From Onchocerca lupi (lineage: Eukaryota > Nematoda > Chromadorea > Rhabditida > Onchocercidae): a stretch of 64,000 bases of DNA. The notes below the pieces were generated by a model that was not told the DNA's origin, ran no database searches, and saw only the letters and a list, made by a program, of their open reading frames with translations. Shown here in pieces: positions 13,859 through 26,400 of this stretch. Every line of letters begins with the position of its first letter. The stretch's first letter is position 1. The position numbers were made by a program, and so were the translations under genes. Location: contig JAOVVO010000144.1 in assembly GCA_028564675.1 (NCBI GenBank), positions 62,001 to 126,000 on the forward strand, given 5' to 3'.

Positions 13859-15657
13859 ATGCGCGAGTTCAAGGTGATAATTTCTAGATCAGTTCTAATT
13901 TTATTAGTAGCTTTAAATTTAAGTTGAAAAAAAGTAACAAAAAAGATGTGAATAAGGCCAAATCAGTTGTCAACAGCATCGTAACTAACGATTCATTTAA
14001 TTTGAAAAGAGAAGACATTAACTTTTTTTCGTTAAAAAATTATTACTACGCAACATTATAATGTATATGTAGTGACGCCTTTATTCAGGTGGTGGTGCTC
14101 GGAAGCGGAGGTGTTGGTAAATCAGCTCTAACCGTTCAGTTCGTTTCGAATACATTTATCGAAAAATATGATCCAACAATTGAAGACTTTTATCGGAAAG
14201 AGATTGAGGTTTATCATCTTGTCTTCCAATTTTCAAAAAAGTTAGACGCAATATTTCCTCTGATGTTTGCGTCGCAGTTAAGAAATTATTTCGATCTCTG
14301 AAGAATATCATGTATATAGAATTTTTAAAATCAAAGACCAAAATCATCATTTAGCATCTCAAAAGTTTTTGAAAAAAGTATTTGGTACTGTTACTTCACT
14401 GTCATTTATGTATGGGTAATTAATTAATTTCAGATAAACCAGATTAAATTTCGTAAATTGATGTGAGCTAAAATTAAAATTTTTCATTACTCAGCAAAAA
14501 TATTTCAGGTATTGAAATGTAACGCGAAGTTCAAGTAATGCATATTTTATCAAACGACACTACTAGGCTCTGCTATTAAGAAATAATGAAAATTAATAAT
14601 GTTTAGTTGATCATAAAAAAAAAAATGAGAATTCAGGTGGATGGTCAGCCATGTGTGCTGGAAATCCTGGATACTGCTGGCACAGAGCAGTTTGCATCGA
14701 TGCGTGATCTATATATTAAAAATGGACAAGGCTTCGTGGTGGTCTATTCAATAACAAGTCAACAAACATTTCATGATATTAAAACGATGCGTGAACAGAT
14801 TGTTAGAGTTAAGGTGGATCTTTAAACTAATAAGAGGGGAAATATGGAAATTAAATCTTAGTCAAAAAATTCTAAACGTAGCATAGCTTAACACTGATCG
14901 ACAGCCCTGGTCATTTTTTCTAATTTAATTCTAGCCAGTGTCCGAATTTCTTCTATACTTATACATTCACTATTACTCTGAAGTATAATAATAAAAAAAT
15001 TTGAAATATAATAATGAAGTATAATAATAAAAATATTAAAAAAATTTGTTTCAAAATGAGGGCTTATTGAGGAAGGATGAGGAAAAGGGAGGGGAGGAGT
15101 TAATAATCGTGTGCACCATAAATAATGTAATGTAGAAAAAATGAATTTAAAAAATTAGTTTTAGGGTACAGAGCAAGTGCCTATCCTATTGGTTGGTAAC
15201 AAATGTGATCTAATTCATCAGCGACAGGCAAGTATTTTCCATGAATTCAAGTATTACTTGAAAGACAATAAATGATAGTGGTTGTGATTTAATTCTGAAA
15301 TACCAGACGATTTGTCAGAGCTTTTATGCCAGTATGGCAGCTTTTTTCGCTTGTTTACCTTATTTTTGTATTTTTCATTGTTTTTGGAGCCAAAATTAGA
15401 TTTGAAATGGATAAAATTGCTCATACTTATACATGCCAATTTTCGCTTTTTACATCCTCTCATTTTGCGATTTTATCTTTTAGGTGCGAACAGAGGATGG
15501 TATTGGCTTGGCAGAATACTGGTCATGTCCATTCACGGAATGCTCAGCAAAGAGTGCGCATAATGTGAATACTGTATTTGCCGAAATTGTACGCGAAATG
15601 AATTATGTTCAAAATGCGCGTATCAAACAAAATCAGGGATGTTGTATAGTGTTGTAA
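13859..15657 (+). CDS. rap-2: Rap2-type Ras-family small GTPase
   Basis: This gene encodes a membrane-anchored GTP/GDP switch of the Ras superfamily, Rap2 branch, which signals to kinases and the actin/adhesion machinery. Five coding exons join in phase: 13859-13873 (MREFK), 14089-14208, 14637-14813, 15165-15227 and 15484-15657, giving 182 residues, the normal family length. Visible motifs are the P-loop GSGGVGKS at residues 10-17, DTAGTE at 57-62, NKCDL at 116-120 and SAK at 146-148. The C-terminus CCIVL is a prenylation signal; the final Leu predicts geranylgeranylation. Thr61 in place of Ras Gln61 marks Rap, and Phe39 in the effector loop marks Rap2 rather than Rap1. The tiny first exon was placed because ATGCGCGAGTTCAAG is followed by a GT donor and supplies the expected N-terminus. 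The fourth intron has a GC donor (CAG/GCAAGT). The gene appears intact. Confidence 0.95.
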
Positions 15658-18600
15658 ATTACTGTTTCATTCTCCCTCTTTTTTTTTTCTTTATTTCTCC
15701 CAGTCATTCACCGTTGCACTCCTTACTTTGAATTACTTATTTTGTTAAGCATTATTTCTTTTTTGTTAATCTACATCTTTTTAACCAATTAGTTTACCGA
15801 TAATTCCTTAGTGATCTTATGCTCCTACAAATGAAGCAAATTTAGGTACCAATTAAATTTATATGATTATTCGATAATTACCTTCCGCTAATACGGTGAT
15901 CAAGTACGGGTGGGACTTTATAGGGATCATTCAAAAGAATTCACTATGTCATCTATCAAATTATTATTTTTAAGCAATCAGTTGATTGAACAATTGCTGA
16001 TATTTAGATTTACAATGTTCCATAACAACATACAGACATTTTGGTATGCAAGAAAAACTTTTTCGGTAATTCCATTGCCGAGTTTTGCACACTATATGCT
16101 TTCTCCTTTCCATCCACTGATAATTTCATGGAACCTCATATATGTTTTTTTCGTTTCACTGCACCTCTTACTACTTACTTGAAACGGGTAAATTAATCTT
16201 AAATACTTTAAATTAGTGATGTAAAAAAAAATAACGTGGAATCGTGATGATAACATAAATATTTCCATGTGATTTGATGCAAAAGTAGTGGAACTAAAAA
16301 AAGAGATTTATTAGAAGAAAAATAATGACAAGGTATTTTTACCAAGATTTCCAGGGTTTACATGGTGGTACTGACTACGAAGAATGGATTGCTTGGAGAT
16401 TCACCCACTAATCTCCAGTAATTCATGGTGGATCTTTATCTTATCCTAGTATGCATTTATTCAAGATCCTTTCCGTGTAGTATCTTCAATAATCTAATAT
16501 CATCAAAACACATGGTATATCACACGACAATGCTGTTTTCGTTTTTGCTGATAACAGCATTTCTTGACTTTTCCTTTTTTTTTTTTTTAGATTTACTTTA
16601 ATAAAAAAAGATTTGTACTTTCCCGGGTTTTCCTTTGTTCAAGGCAATACATTCGTTTCTCTTTCAGCGTATCCCATCTTTCATCCTAACAGCTCTTTCT
16701 TTTGGTTGTTGTTTCGAAAAATGAGCTGTGAATTTTTTTTTTGTTCCGTGGTGATTGTTGAGTTTTTAAGACGAGAATAATTGCTCTCAAATTTTTAATT
16801 TGATTGTACTTCAAATTAGCGCATGTTGCAGAACGGATTGGATAGTATAACGTCTCTTTTCTGTGAGTCATTTATCAGTTTATTTTAGCTAAGTCTGAGT
16901 ATTTGAGCTATTTATTTTTATTTAGATACTTAAGATTTTCTTGACAAAACGAACTATGGGTTGTGTGATCGACTAAGATGGTTGAAGCTTTCGATTAGTT
17001 TTCATTTGTATAAAGTGGATTCATATCATTTCACATGCTTAACGCACATCAAACACTATTATGTGAACTTTATAAGTGTTTTGCGATATCCGAGACATCT
17101 TGCGATCTAAATCTCCTTCAAGTTTAATGGCGCTTCTTTTCCTTGTTATTTTCCACAAAAGTTCAGCGAGTTTGAATATGTTACTCTTCTTGCAACTTAT
17201 GCAAAATTCATCTTGCCATTGTTGTTGTCGTTGTTCGCGAGCTGTCTTAATGATTAATTACACGCCTTGAATTTGACATTTACTCGAAATTTTAGAGCTT
17301 TTAGTTATGGAAAGTACTCTTCATGCTTTTTTATTCAATGCATTCGAATATTGTTTTCTTAGAATTCACTGCTTATTGTACTTCGAAGTGAACTGTTCTA
17401 TAGTAGTAAGTAGTTTTCTAGACTTTTCAGATTTTACTAATTTCATATCATGAAAAAAGACATGCCAAATTTGAATTGGTTTCAGGAATTCAGCATTAAT
17501 TTTCAAAAATTTATGAACATTCACTCTGTCTTTTTTTTCTTTCAAAGTTTGTAAATTTCTTAATTACCTAAGAAAAATAAGTTTGACAAGTTCTATTTTT
17601 TCTTCGGTTTATTTAATTCTGATGGTAGGGACGATTTATTTTTTGTTATGCAGAATTATTGAGCAAATGATAGATTGGATTAGAATTGAGATTTGAACTT
17701 TTGAAAGATATAAACTGATACGGAAATACAACATCATCTGGTTGATTCCATCTATATCTCATACTTTTCTGAATTATATTCATTTTTTCATTGGTTTCCT
17801 TTCAAATCGAGTGGTTTGAGTGGTAGCCAATTTATGCAATATTGTATTCTGTATATGCAGTTCTTACAAGTGCTGTTTACTTGTTTGTTGAGAGCGGTAT
17901 GCTGCTAATAATTCTTTTATCACTTTTGTCGATTTTACTTATTACAGTTTAGCTGATTCCTGCTTCAATATTTATATAAGTTACAGATATTTACGAAACA
18001 TCCGGTTCTAGAGAAAACAGGGAATGAATAAATACATCGGTTGTTGACACCAACAGAAATGAAAGGCAAGTGAATGAAAATGAGATAAAAGAGAATAATG
18101 AATGAAAGAGTTAGGAGCACATGAAGTTTTTTTTTTTTTTTTTTTGAGTAAATTTTGGAATTCTTTGACTGAAAAAAATTAGTCCCTAGGAATTTAGAAA
18201 AATTTAAATCTTGTTACAATAATATGGGGAATGCAACGACTTTTTCCTAACTAGACGGCTTTTCCTTCACTATGACGATCTTCGACAGTGTCGTTGGCAC
18301 TTAAATTAGGATAGACCATTTCGTGATGGCTATGCCTTTCCATGTCAGATAAGTCGCTTCATTGCTACTATTTCTTTGTGTAAATTGTGTATGTTTCATT
18401 GATATTTTTGTCATTTCGATTGTTAAAACGTTTGAATGAATTTAGTTTTTGAAAAAAATGTCTTTGATTCTGAAGCAGTATCGATTGCTACTGGTCTAAT
18501 ATTGATTTATTCGGGAATCAATTTTCGGAATTCAGGTGGTGAGTGCTAGAACTTTGTCATGGCACCGTAATGATTTATGAACGGTTTCCAGTCATGGAGA

Positions 18601-18950
18601 TGTTAATTTCATTGAACATATACTTGCTTTTACAACGATTTTTATTTTACTGGATTATTCATGTTGAGAAAAATTTTTTTCAAGGAAGTAATACTGAGTG
18701 AAAATTAAATTCCATAACGATTGTTTCTGGAGAGTAATATCAGAGTTTTGGTCCTAAGACTGTTTAATCTATTTCGGATTACATTTGCGATTAGTATTCG
18801 CTTTCATCGCTTATTTAAATCTATAAAATGTTAGTTATAGTGGTGTTTTCCAGATTATATGAGATAAGAAGGAAGGAATGAAAGATTTATTCGGAAATGT
18901 AAAATTAATGTTCCCAAGATGATGATCCGCATAATGTGCGCATGCTTTCA
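15658..18950. other. Intergenic region between rap-2 and mrpl-1
   Basis: This 3.3-kb AT-rich stretch contains poly-T and poly-A runs (near 16569-16589 and 18128-18144) and no supported exon. It should hold the 3' end of rap-2 and the upstream region of the L1 gene. No clear AATAAA was found just after the rap-2 stop. Confidence 0.5.
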
Positions 18951-18951
18951 G
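18945..18951 (+). promoter_or_regulatory. Candidate trans-splice acceptor of mrpl-1
   Basis: A CTTTCAG acceptor lies 18 bases before the chosen ATG at 18970, with no upstream exon visible. This fits spliced-leader addition, which is common in nematodes. It is inferred from sequence only. Confidence 0.4.
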
Positions 18952-18969
18952 ACGTACTTTCCGTAAGCC

Positions 18970-21900
18970 ATGCTTTCGTCGTTATTTAATGGAATGGCAT
19001 GGGTTGCAAGTTGCAGCGGTAAGGCAGTAATGGAACGTCCAAAATTCTGTTTACTACTTCCATCAATCTATAATTCACAACAATTCCGAGGTAAAGAGCG
19101 AATTATTATAGTTTAGATGGTCCGATGAAAAAAAAAAAAAAGTTGCTACTTTTTTGGGAGCTGAAAGCATTTTGGAATTTTTTTCCACTATATTTTATAC
19201 GATTTCGATTTTTTTAGGTGGCACATCTATTTAGGTGAAGTTTTTTTTTTCATTCATCTCTTTCACTCAAGCTTACATTCTTTTTTTCTTCATGAAAAAT
19301 TTGAAAATTTAATAGAATAGTTTTGCTCAAACTGTAATGATTAGTGGCAATCACAATTTTTACATTGATTGCTGCCGATTTCATAGCTCTTCATTTTACT
19401 TGATTTCAGGACGTAAACGAAATTTGAAACGTGCGCTTACCAAACAGGAACGCCAGGAAAGGCGAATGAAACGAGAAGCAAAAGAAGCAGAACGGAAAAA
19501 GTATACTTTCATGCAAAGGATTCAAATCTCACGAATGAAGCACATGTGAGTAAAATCTTGGAAGTTTTGTTTTGTTTCTTTTTTTGTTTTTTTTTTTTTT
19601 GTTTCTATTTTCTCAGGAATTAAAAAGAATTAAGAATTGATTGACATTAAAAACTATACTTTGTTGTTATTGTCAGGACCTCTATTTCGGAGCAGTTTCC
19701 TGGTCGCCTGAATCAAACGAAAGAAGCAGATTTGCCAGATAAGCCGACTACAAATATTTTCATCCGAAGTGCTTATAAAACTCAATATTACTCAGTTTCA
19801 GAAGCACTAGAAATGCACAGGTTGGAAAAATTCTCAACAGAAGCGTAACCGTATCTTACTTAGTCACGGTTAATTAATTATTGATTCTGATTCTTTAAAG
19901 CCATTTTTTCTTTATTATAGTTGTACCTGTTCTTAAATTTCAAATTATCCACATTTTAAATACAAGCTTCTATGTCATATAGTTGAAGTTAGATATAAAG
20001 AATGAAAGACGTTATTACCTTGTTTATCTCATTTGCTTTGATGAGTTGGGCATTATGAAATTGCTGAGGAAATTGGTGGAATAAGGAGACAATCTGACCA
20101 ATTCCCTTTATTTGAACACATATAATCTTTTTATCTTTATTCTACTTTCCTCTTTCAAAGTCCCAATCATGATCAACTTTTCTCGAACATAACTTTATAT
20201 TATTCTATATAAAATATTCATTATGCGTTTTTCGTTCAGGGAAATGCAGCAACCATCCATTTACAACAATCCGAATGCACGTGTTCGTCTACGTATGGAA
20301 CTTAATATGACAACGGAAAAGAAGGTTCATTTTGAAAAATGGTGTGCATGTTTTTTCATAATGTGCCGCTTTTTCTCATCCTGTACATATTTAAAAATTT
20401 TTTTTCAAGACCAAAATGGTTATCGATTCCGAAGAGCTGGTACCAATTCCTTATCCATTCAAGCATAAAGAGAAGAGGACAATATTGGCATTTGCATATG
20501 AGCAACATAATCGGGACGCGGCTGTTGAGGCCGGTGCGGAAATCGCACTTGGTCCTGATATGATTAAAAAGGTCTGAGATAAAAGTATAGTATTATTTGT
20601 AGCTGCTATAGGAATAATACGAAAGGGATAATTAAGTGATTGGATTAGTAAAACTTAAGGTTAATAGTTAAAAATCGTAATTAAGTTTGTGAGAACCTTA
20701 GCATAGAAATCTTCAAGGGAAAAGTGAAATTGAAGAATTTAAACATCAAATTGTAAGAAGAATTGGCCTGAATTTATAACTTTATATGACTACTAAGGAT
20801 ATATCTTCAAAAGTTTAATAATTATGCAATTTAGTTCCCATTTGTCTCTTTGCTTAGGAACTGATAAATTTCAGATTATTAAAGGAATGTTCCGAATCGA
20901 CGATTATGACTTTTGCGTTGCACACACTGACATGGCTTCCAGTATTCTTCCCTTACGAGGAATTTTGAGATCACGTTTTCCAACTAAAATCAATGGTATG
21001 TGATCTCGTTGAAGTGAAACCTTCATATTATGCTAGATGTCAATGAACAGACTGCAGTTAATCGCCTTCATTTTGCTATTGTACATTTTTTTACTTATAA
21101 GGCTGAATACAAGATTATATTCTTGTTATTGTGGATAACATTTGACTGTGATTGACAGTGTTTTGAATGATAAGATGAGCATGTTCGCCACCCTCTAAAA
21201 ATTTCTTAAGCATAATGTATATCTATTGTATATACATATATATATGTATAGTGTATATTTATTGTACGCGATCCTCGATTCAAAGCATTTAAATAATTCC
21301 TAATGACTTTATTCTTCATTTCATTCATATAGTATAGGTTTCTATTAGTTGAATAATTTTTTCCCTTTTTTTTTTAGGTGGCCTTGGTGATAATTTTGAA
21401 GAAATTATTAGCAAATTCAAAAATGGTGTGAAATTAACGATCCGAGGTGATCCAATCATGCCTATTTGGGGTCTCTGCGATACTGTGATAGGACGAGTAA
21501 GTTGAAATATTGAACAACACATATTTACTCAGCACTGTTGAAATTCAAAATAATTTCGACTGACATCCATTGAGGATTAAGGATTGTTGAGATCGTTTGG
21601 GCATCACTCCAGCATTATGTAGTTTTACAATCATTTAAACCAAAATGGGAGTGTTAGGCATGCTGTCAACCCTGAATTATTCAAAACTTACTTCCAACGG
21701 AGATAAATTGTGTGGAGTCATTTTACCTATTTCAGTTAACAATGAAAGATGAAGAATTGGAAGCAAATATTGCAGCTGTAATTGGGGCTTTATGTAAACA
21801 TCGAAATCCTGCTTTAGGTAAGCAAGCACTTTATATTTTGAATGATGTTTCCAACTTGATTGTAATTATTCAATATTTTTAATTTGAGAGTAATTGCAGT

Positions 21901-22347
21901 CAGACAAAGTGTGATAGAACGTGTGGGCATCGATCCACTCCGAGTTATAGCATTATAATATTATTTAATTGTGCATAATTATTTATTTAATCTCATCTTT
22001 TAAGAATAATGATAAATCCGCAATCGCATCGCTTAGTTTTCCGTATTTATAGCATTTATATATTCTTTTTAGGACCGTTCATCAATCGCGCATTGCTCAT
22101 GGTAATACCTGGTGATGCGCACTTTGCTCTTGATGTCAATCCATTTTTGCCAATCCCAACAGAACAAGAAATTGAAAAAGTGAATGGCTTCCACTTTACT
22201 TCTTCGAATTCAAATTTTAAAACTTGTTTCCATTGCAACCTAATGATCTCTTTTCAGGTCGAAAAGCGAATGAAAAAAAAGAAAAAAGAAACAGAATCTG
22301 TGAAAGTTGACAAATCCGGGGACTCGTTATCTTTGGCTGAAGCCTAA
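18970..22347 (+). CDS. mrpl-1: Mitochondrial large-subunit ribosomal protein L1 (uL1m)
   Basis: The product is the mitochondrial form of ribosomal protein L1, part of the L1 stalk that handles the exiting tRNA on the mitoribosome. Ten exons join in phase: 18970-19018, 19410-19545, 19677-19820, 20240-20324, 20410-20571, 20875-20995, 21378-21496, 21736-21817, 22073-22179 and 22258-22347, about 364 residues. Exon 1 encodes MLSSLFNGMAWVASCSGRKR, a plausible mitochondrial targeting peptide, and was chosen because its phase fits exon 2. A basic stretch (GRKRNLKRALTKQERQERR) follows. The L1 fold is recognised from FAYEQHNRDAAVEAGAE in exon 5, HTDMASSILPLRGILRSRFP in exon 6 and the conserved NGVKLTIRGDPIMPIWG region in exon 7. 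The tail is Lys-rich. Intron 9 (22180-22257) is 78 bases without an in-frame stop, so retaining it would keep the frame. Confidence 0.9.
21231..21250. repeat. 20-bp perfect AT palindrome in mrpl-1 intron 6
   Basis: TATACATATATATATGTATA is its own reverse complement. It sits inside an AT-rich intron and is probably low-complexity DNA. Confidence 0.7.
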
Positions 22348-22350
22348 CAG

Positions 22351-22356
22351 AATAAA
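22351..22356 (+). terminator. AATAAA polyadenylation signal of mrpl-1
   Basis: A canonical AATAAA lies three bases after the TAA stop, implying a very short 3' UTR. It lies about 1.1 kb from the convergent eRF3 stop codon. Confidence 0.6.
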
Positions 22357-23461
22357 ATCTCATAATTCCTACAAACCTTCAATACAGACTTGTTTTGTCT
22401 AATATTCCCAACATACTGCTATCAAGATATCTATGATGTATCTCTTCACTCATAGTTCATCCAGTACTTTAATTCACATTTAAGGTACAGCACGATATGG
22501 GAAAGGTATCTGTTCCCGTGCACTACAAAACTACCCCATTTGCTACATGGAGCAAATTTGACAAAAGGGCTTACAAACGTAAACGACTTAGAAAATTGTC
22601 GATTTTCAAAGTTTAGTCTTTCTAATTAATAATACAATGTAATACTGTTTACACACATTTGAATGACTTTTTTTTCCATAAAATTCGTTTAATTCGGAGA
22701 AAATTCCTTTATCGTATAATTTCGATCCCAAAGAAAAATAAATATAACAAAAAGAACAATTAACAATTAAAGAGAAAGCGCTCTTTGAATTTCCTTGCCT
22801 TCATCTACTACTATCAGTCATAGAAGCACTTCATTCTTAACGACTGGAATTATTTATGATCTCTATCACTCATCGTCTAAAGCGATAAGAAACAGGACAA
22901 TTTTTTCTAAGGTCATATGGTTAATTCATATCGCCCTTATATATTTTGAAAAATATACTGCAAAGACTAATGAATTAATCGGAGTCATTGGGGATTTATG
23001 GAATTCGGGATTAAGGCTAAATTGATTTAGATTTCGCTCACATATTTCAAAAATATGACAAAGCAGACTAGAGAAACTTGGAAGATTGAATGATTTATTA
23101 AGGATGTGCAAAATTAGTGCTTGATTTGAGATTCTACAAGAGCACTTTTTGCATAAACAGTAGAGTTGGTGGGAGTAGACTTAAATAAAATTATCGGTAA
23201 CTGAGAAGCAATCCGAGTTCACAAAAGATGAGCTTTCTACATTATTTAATTTTATCTCTAATTTTTCCGAAAAACAACGCAAATAAAGAATCGAAAGCCA
23301 AGTTAAATACTTTCTTCTCTAACAAAGTCTTTGAATTGATCATTACGGTTTTTATTTTGCAAACTGAAAACGGAAAACAACTCTAAGATTCTTTCATCAT
23401 ATGAAAACAAAATAAATCAACATGAAAACCAAAAATGGTCTTATTAAATTTCACTATATGA
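22357..23461. other. Region between the convergent mrpl-1 and eRF3 genes
   Basis: No gene is seen. The stretch holds the 3' ends of both flanking genes. A TTTATT at 23351-23356 is an AATAAA on the minus strand about 105 bases past the eRF3 stop and is the likely eRF3 polyadenylation signal. Confidence 0.6.
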
Positions 23462-26400
23462 TTATTCCACAACCTTGAGCACTTTGCCAATAGCTATTGT
23501 TTTGCCTTCGTCGCGTAGTGTGAAGCGACCCATTTGTGGGAAGTTTTTGAATGCTTCAAGACAGAATGATTCCGAACTTTCCAACCGCATTATACATTTT
23601 TCATCTTGCTTTACGAATCGTGCTCTCACCTTATTTCCTGTTTTCTTGTCAATTGTACAAATTACTGCCTACAAATAAACTAAGTTCCAAGAAGTCAGTA
23701 AAATTTTATTTTTTTTTAATGTTAGTAAAAATGTAAAAGGACTGTAACAATTCCTTTTGAGAAATTCATTCCATAAAATAAACCGCCTTTCTGAACTAAA
23801 TAGTTGGGAAATTGACTCTCATACAAAGGCATATTTTTTAGACAAACACAATCTAGATTCCAGAAACCAAATATCCATTTATTTAATATATTCCAAATAT
23901 TCCAAACTATGACGCAAATTCGCGTGACAAATGTGGCTTCGCATTTTCATTTTTCTTGAGTAAGTTAACAGTGCAAGCTTTTGAATCACCTAATCATAAA
24001 TTAAATCTTGAACGCTTTGTCGAATACTACAAAACATTCAAAATTTTTTTCAGCATGAAAATCCTCAAATAGGTAGAAAGATCTGTTACATGATAAAACA
24101 AACCTTCACAATAACTTCTTCAGTTGCTGACTGGATGTGTAGTACACAAGAATAACCAGAAGCGATTATTGATTTATGATCCAGAATGACTACCTAAAAA
24201 ACAAGACTTGCAGTTTAATATATATCAGAGCTGACGCTCATTTCTCTCAAAAAAAAAAACGATGGAAAATAATTCAAAGATTTTGATATTGAAAAAAAAA
24301 AATCTACTGAAACTATGGATTTTGTTCCATGAAACGAAAAAAAAATCTTACTTCAGCATCAAAAACTCTTCCCACATGACATAACGCATCCGGAGAACAT
24401 AGCACAAAACCAGGCAGAATGTCACTATCTTCGATCCCTTTCAACTTCAGCTTTACATTATCACCAGAAACCACTTTATCGACTTCCACATCATCTGACC
24501 ACAGTTGAATTACTTGAATACTTGTCTAAAAGTTTCCATGAATAACTAATTCCGAAATTCTGCGAGCTTTTTTTTTTCAAGACAGAAAAAAAATGCCATT
24601 AGCGTAAGTGTTATAAATGAATTATAACATCACTTAAATCCATTTCGTCAGAAAACTAACCCTGTTTGGCATAACTGTTAATGTTTGACCTTTAATTACA
24701 ACACCTGATTCCATTTTTCCGATAATTATGGTGCCCATATCCTGAAATATTCCAGTGATAATTCTTGTGCAAAATATCTCGGCAGCAATAACAACTAATG
24801 GAAATCAAAAAAAAAAATGAATAATGAGTAGAAATATACTCACACTATATTTATCAGCAATGATAACGCGTACTGGTCCTTCATAATCACGACTAATTGA
24901 CGGCAACATAGTGTCGATATATTCAATGAAACATGGACCACTGTAATCTCAATATCTCAGGCAACGGTTTTGGAAATTCGTAAGATTTCAGCTCATATCA
25001 ATTATACAGTAGTTATGCAAAAAAAGTGGCTTTCGATATCAGAAGCCATAAAACAATCATCCCAGACAAAAGTCTTGCAATAATTTTAAAAGCAGTAAAA
25101 AATTCCTTATTATTCAAATATACTCAAAATGCTCAAACATTATAAAAAATTCAGCATAACTTACGTATACCAGGAACCAAATTCAGCATTTGGCCGTTCC
25201 TTCAGAAATGCTCCGGTAAGCCCAGAAACAGGAATGTATATAATATCCGTTTTAGGATTGAAACCACATTTTCGTAAATAGGGTGTTAGTTTGTTTTGAA
25301 TTTCTTTGTACCTGCAAGAAAAAAAAATTATGTTATCAAGATTTAAACATAAAAGGACAATGACTGTTTTTGGTCTTCATATTTTCTGGAAATTCTATAA
25401 ATAAAACAATTTCTACAAAAAATTTGCATCATTTTGTAATACATATTTCATACGAAAATACAGCACACCTTTCTTCATCCCAATTGACAGTAGGATCATC
25501 CATTTTATTTACCAATACAACAAGATATTTGACACCAGTAGTTTTGACCAACATCGCATGTTCACGCGTTTGACCGCCTCGATCAAAACCAGTTTCGAAT
25601 TCGCCTTTTCGTGCGCTGATGACCTAAAAAACATTTCTTTAAAAACAAATGCTGGAAAGTCAATTAAGATGGAATTTAAAGGATCGAGACAATTTATTTC
25701 AAGTGTTTCCATGGAACATAATTTAAAAATAGCCATTTAATGTAAATTAAATCTTTTGAATTATACTTCTTTTCTACTTCCCTTATTTCCTCCTCCCTTC
25801 AAAAAAAAAAAAAAAAAAAAAAAAACAAATATTAACTAACCAGCACAGCCAAGTCTGCTTGTGTAGCTCCGCTGATCATATTCGGAACAAATGATTTGTG
25901 TCCAGGTGCATCCAGAATTGTAAAATGTTTCTTATCAGTTTCAAAAAATGCACGTCCACACTCAACGGTTTTGCCTTTTTCACGTTCTTCGTCGTTTGTA
26001 TCTAGTGCCCAAGATAGATACCGAAAATAAAAGAAAGATGGGGTATTTTCCACTATAGATGAATTATATACCACGTTATAAACTTCGCATTCACACTTTA
26101 AATCAAATATCTTTTTTAGAATATCATGAATGGCTCTGTCCGGTTATGTTATCAGAAATACCACAATGAGTGACTAAATAATATCGCTAATTAGTCTCTG
26201 ACATAAAAAAATTTATTTGCAAACTTAGTCCGGAATCTATGAGCTGGAAGAAGAGCTTAACAAAATCAATTATTAAAAACAAACCACGACTCTCTTCCCT
26301 TATCTTTCGCCTCTCGTTCATATTTATCTAGTGTACGTTTATCCACCATTCCTGTAAGATACATCAGATGTCCACCGATCGTAGATTTACCGGCATCAAC

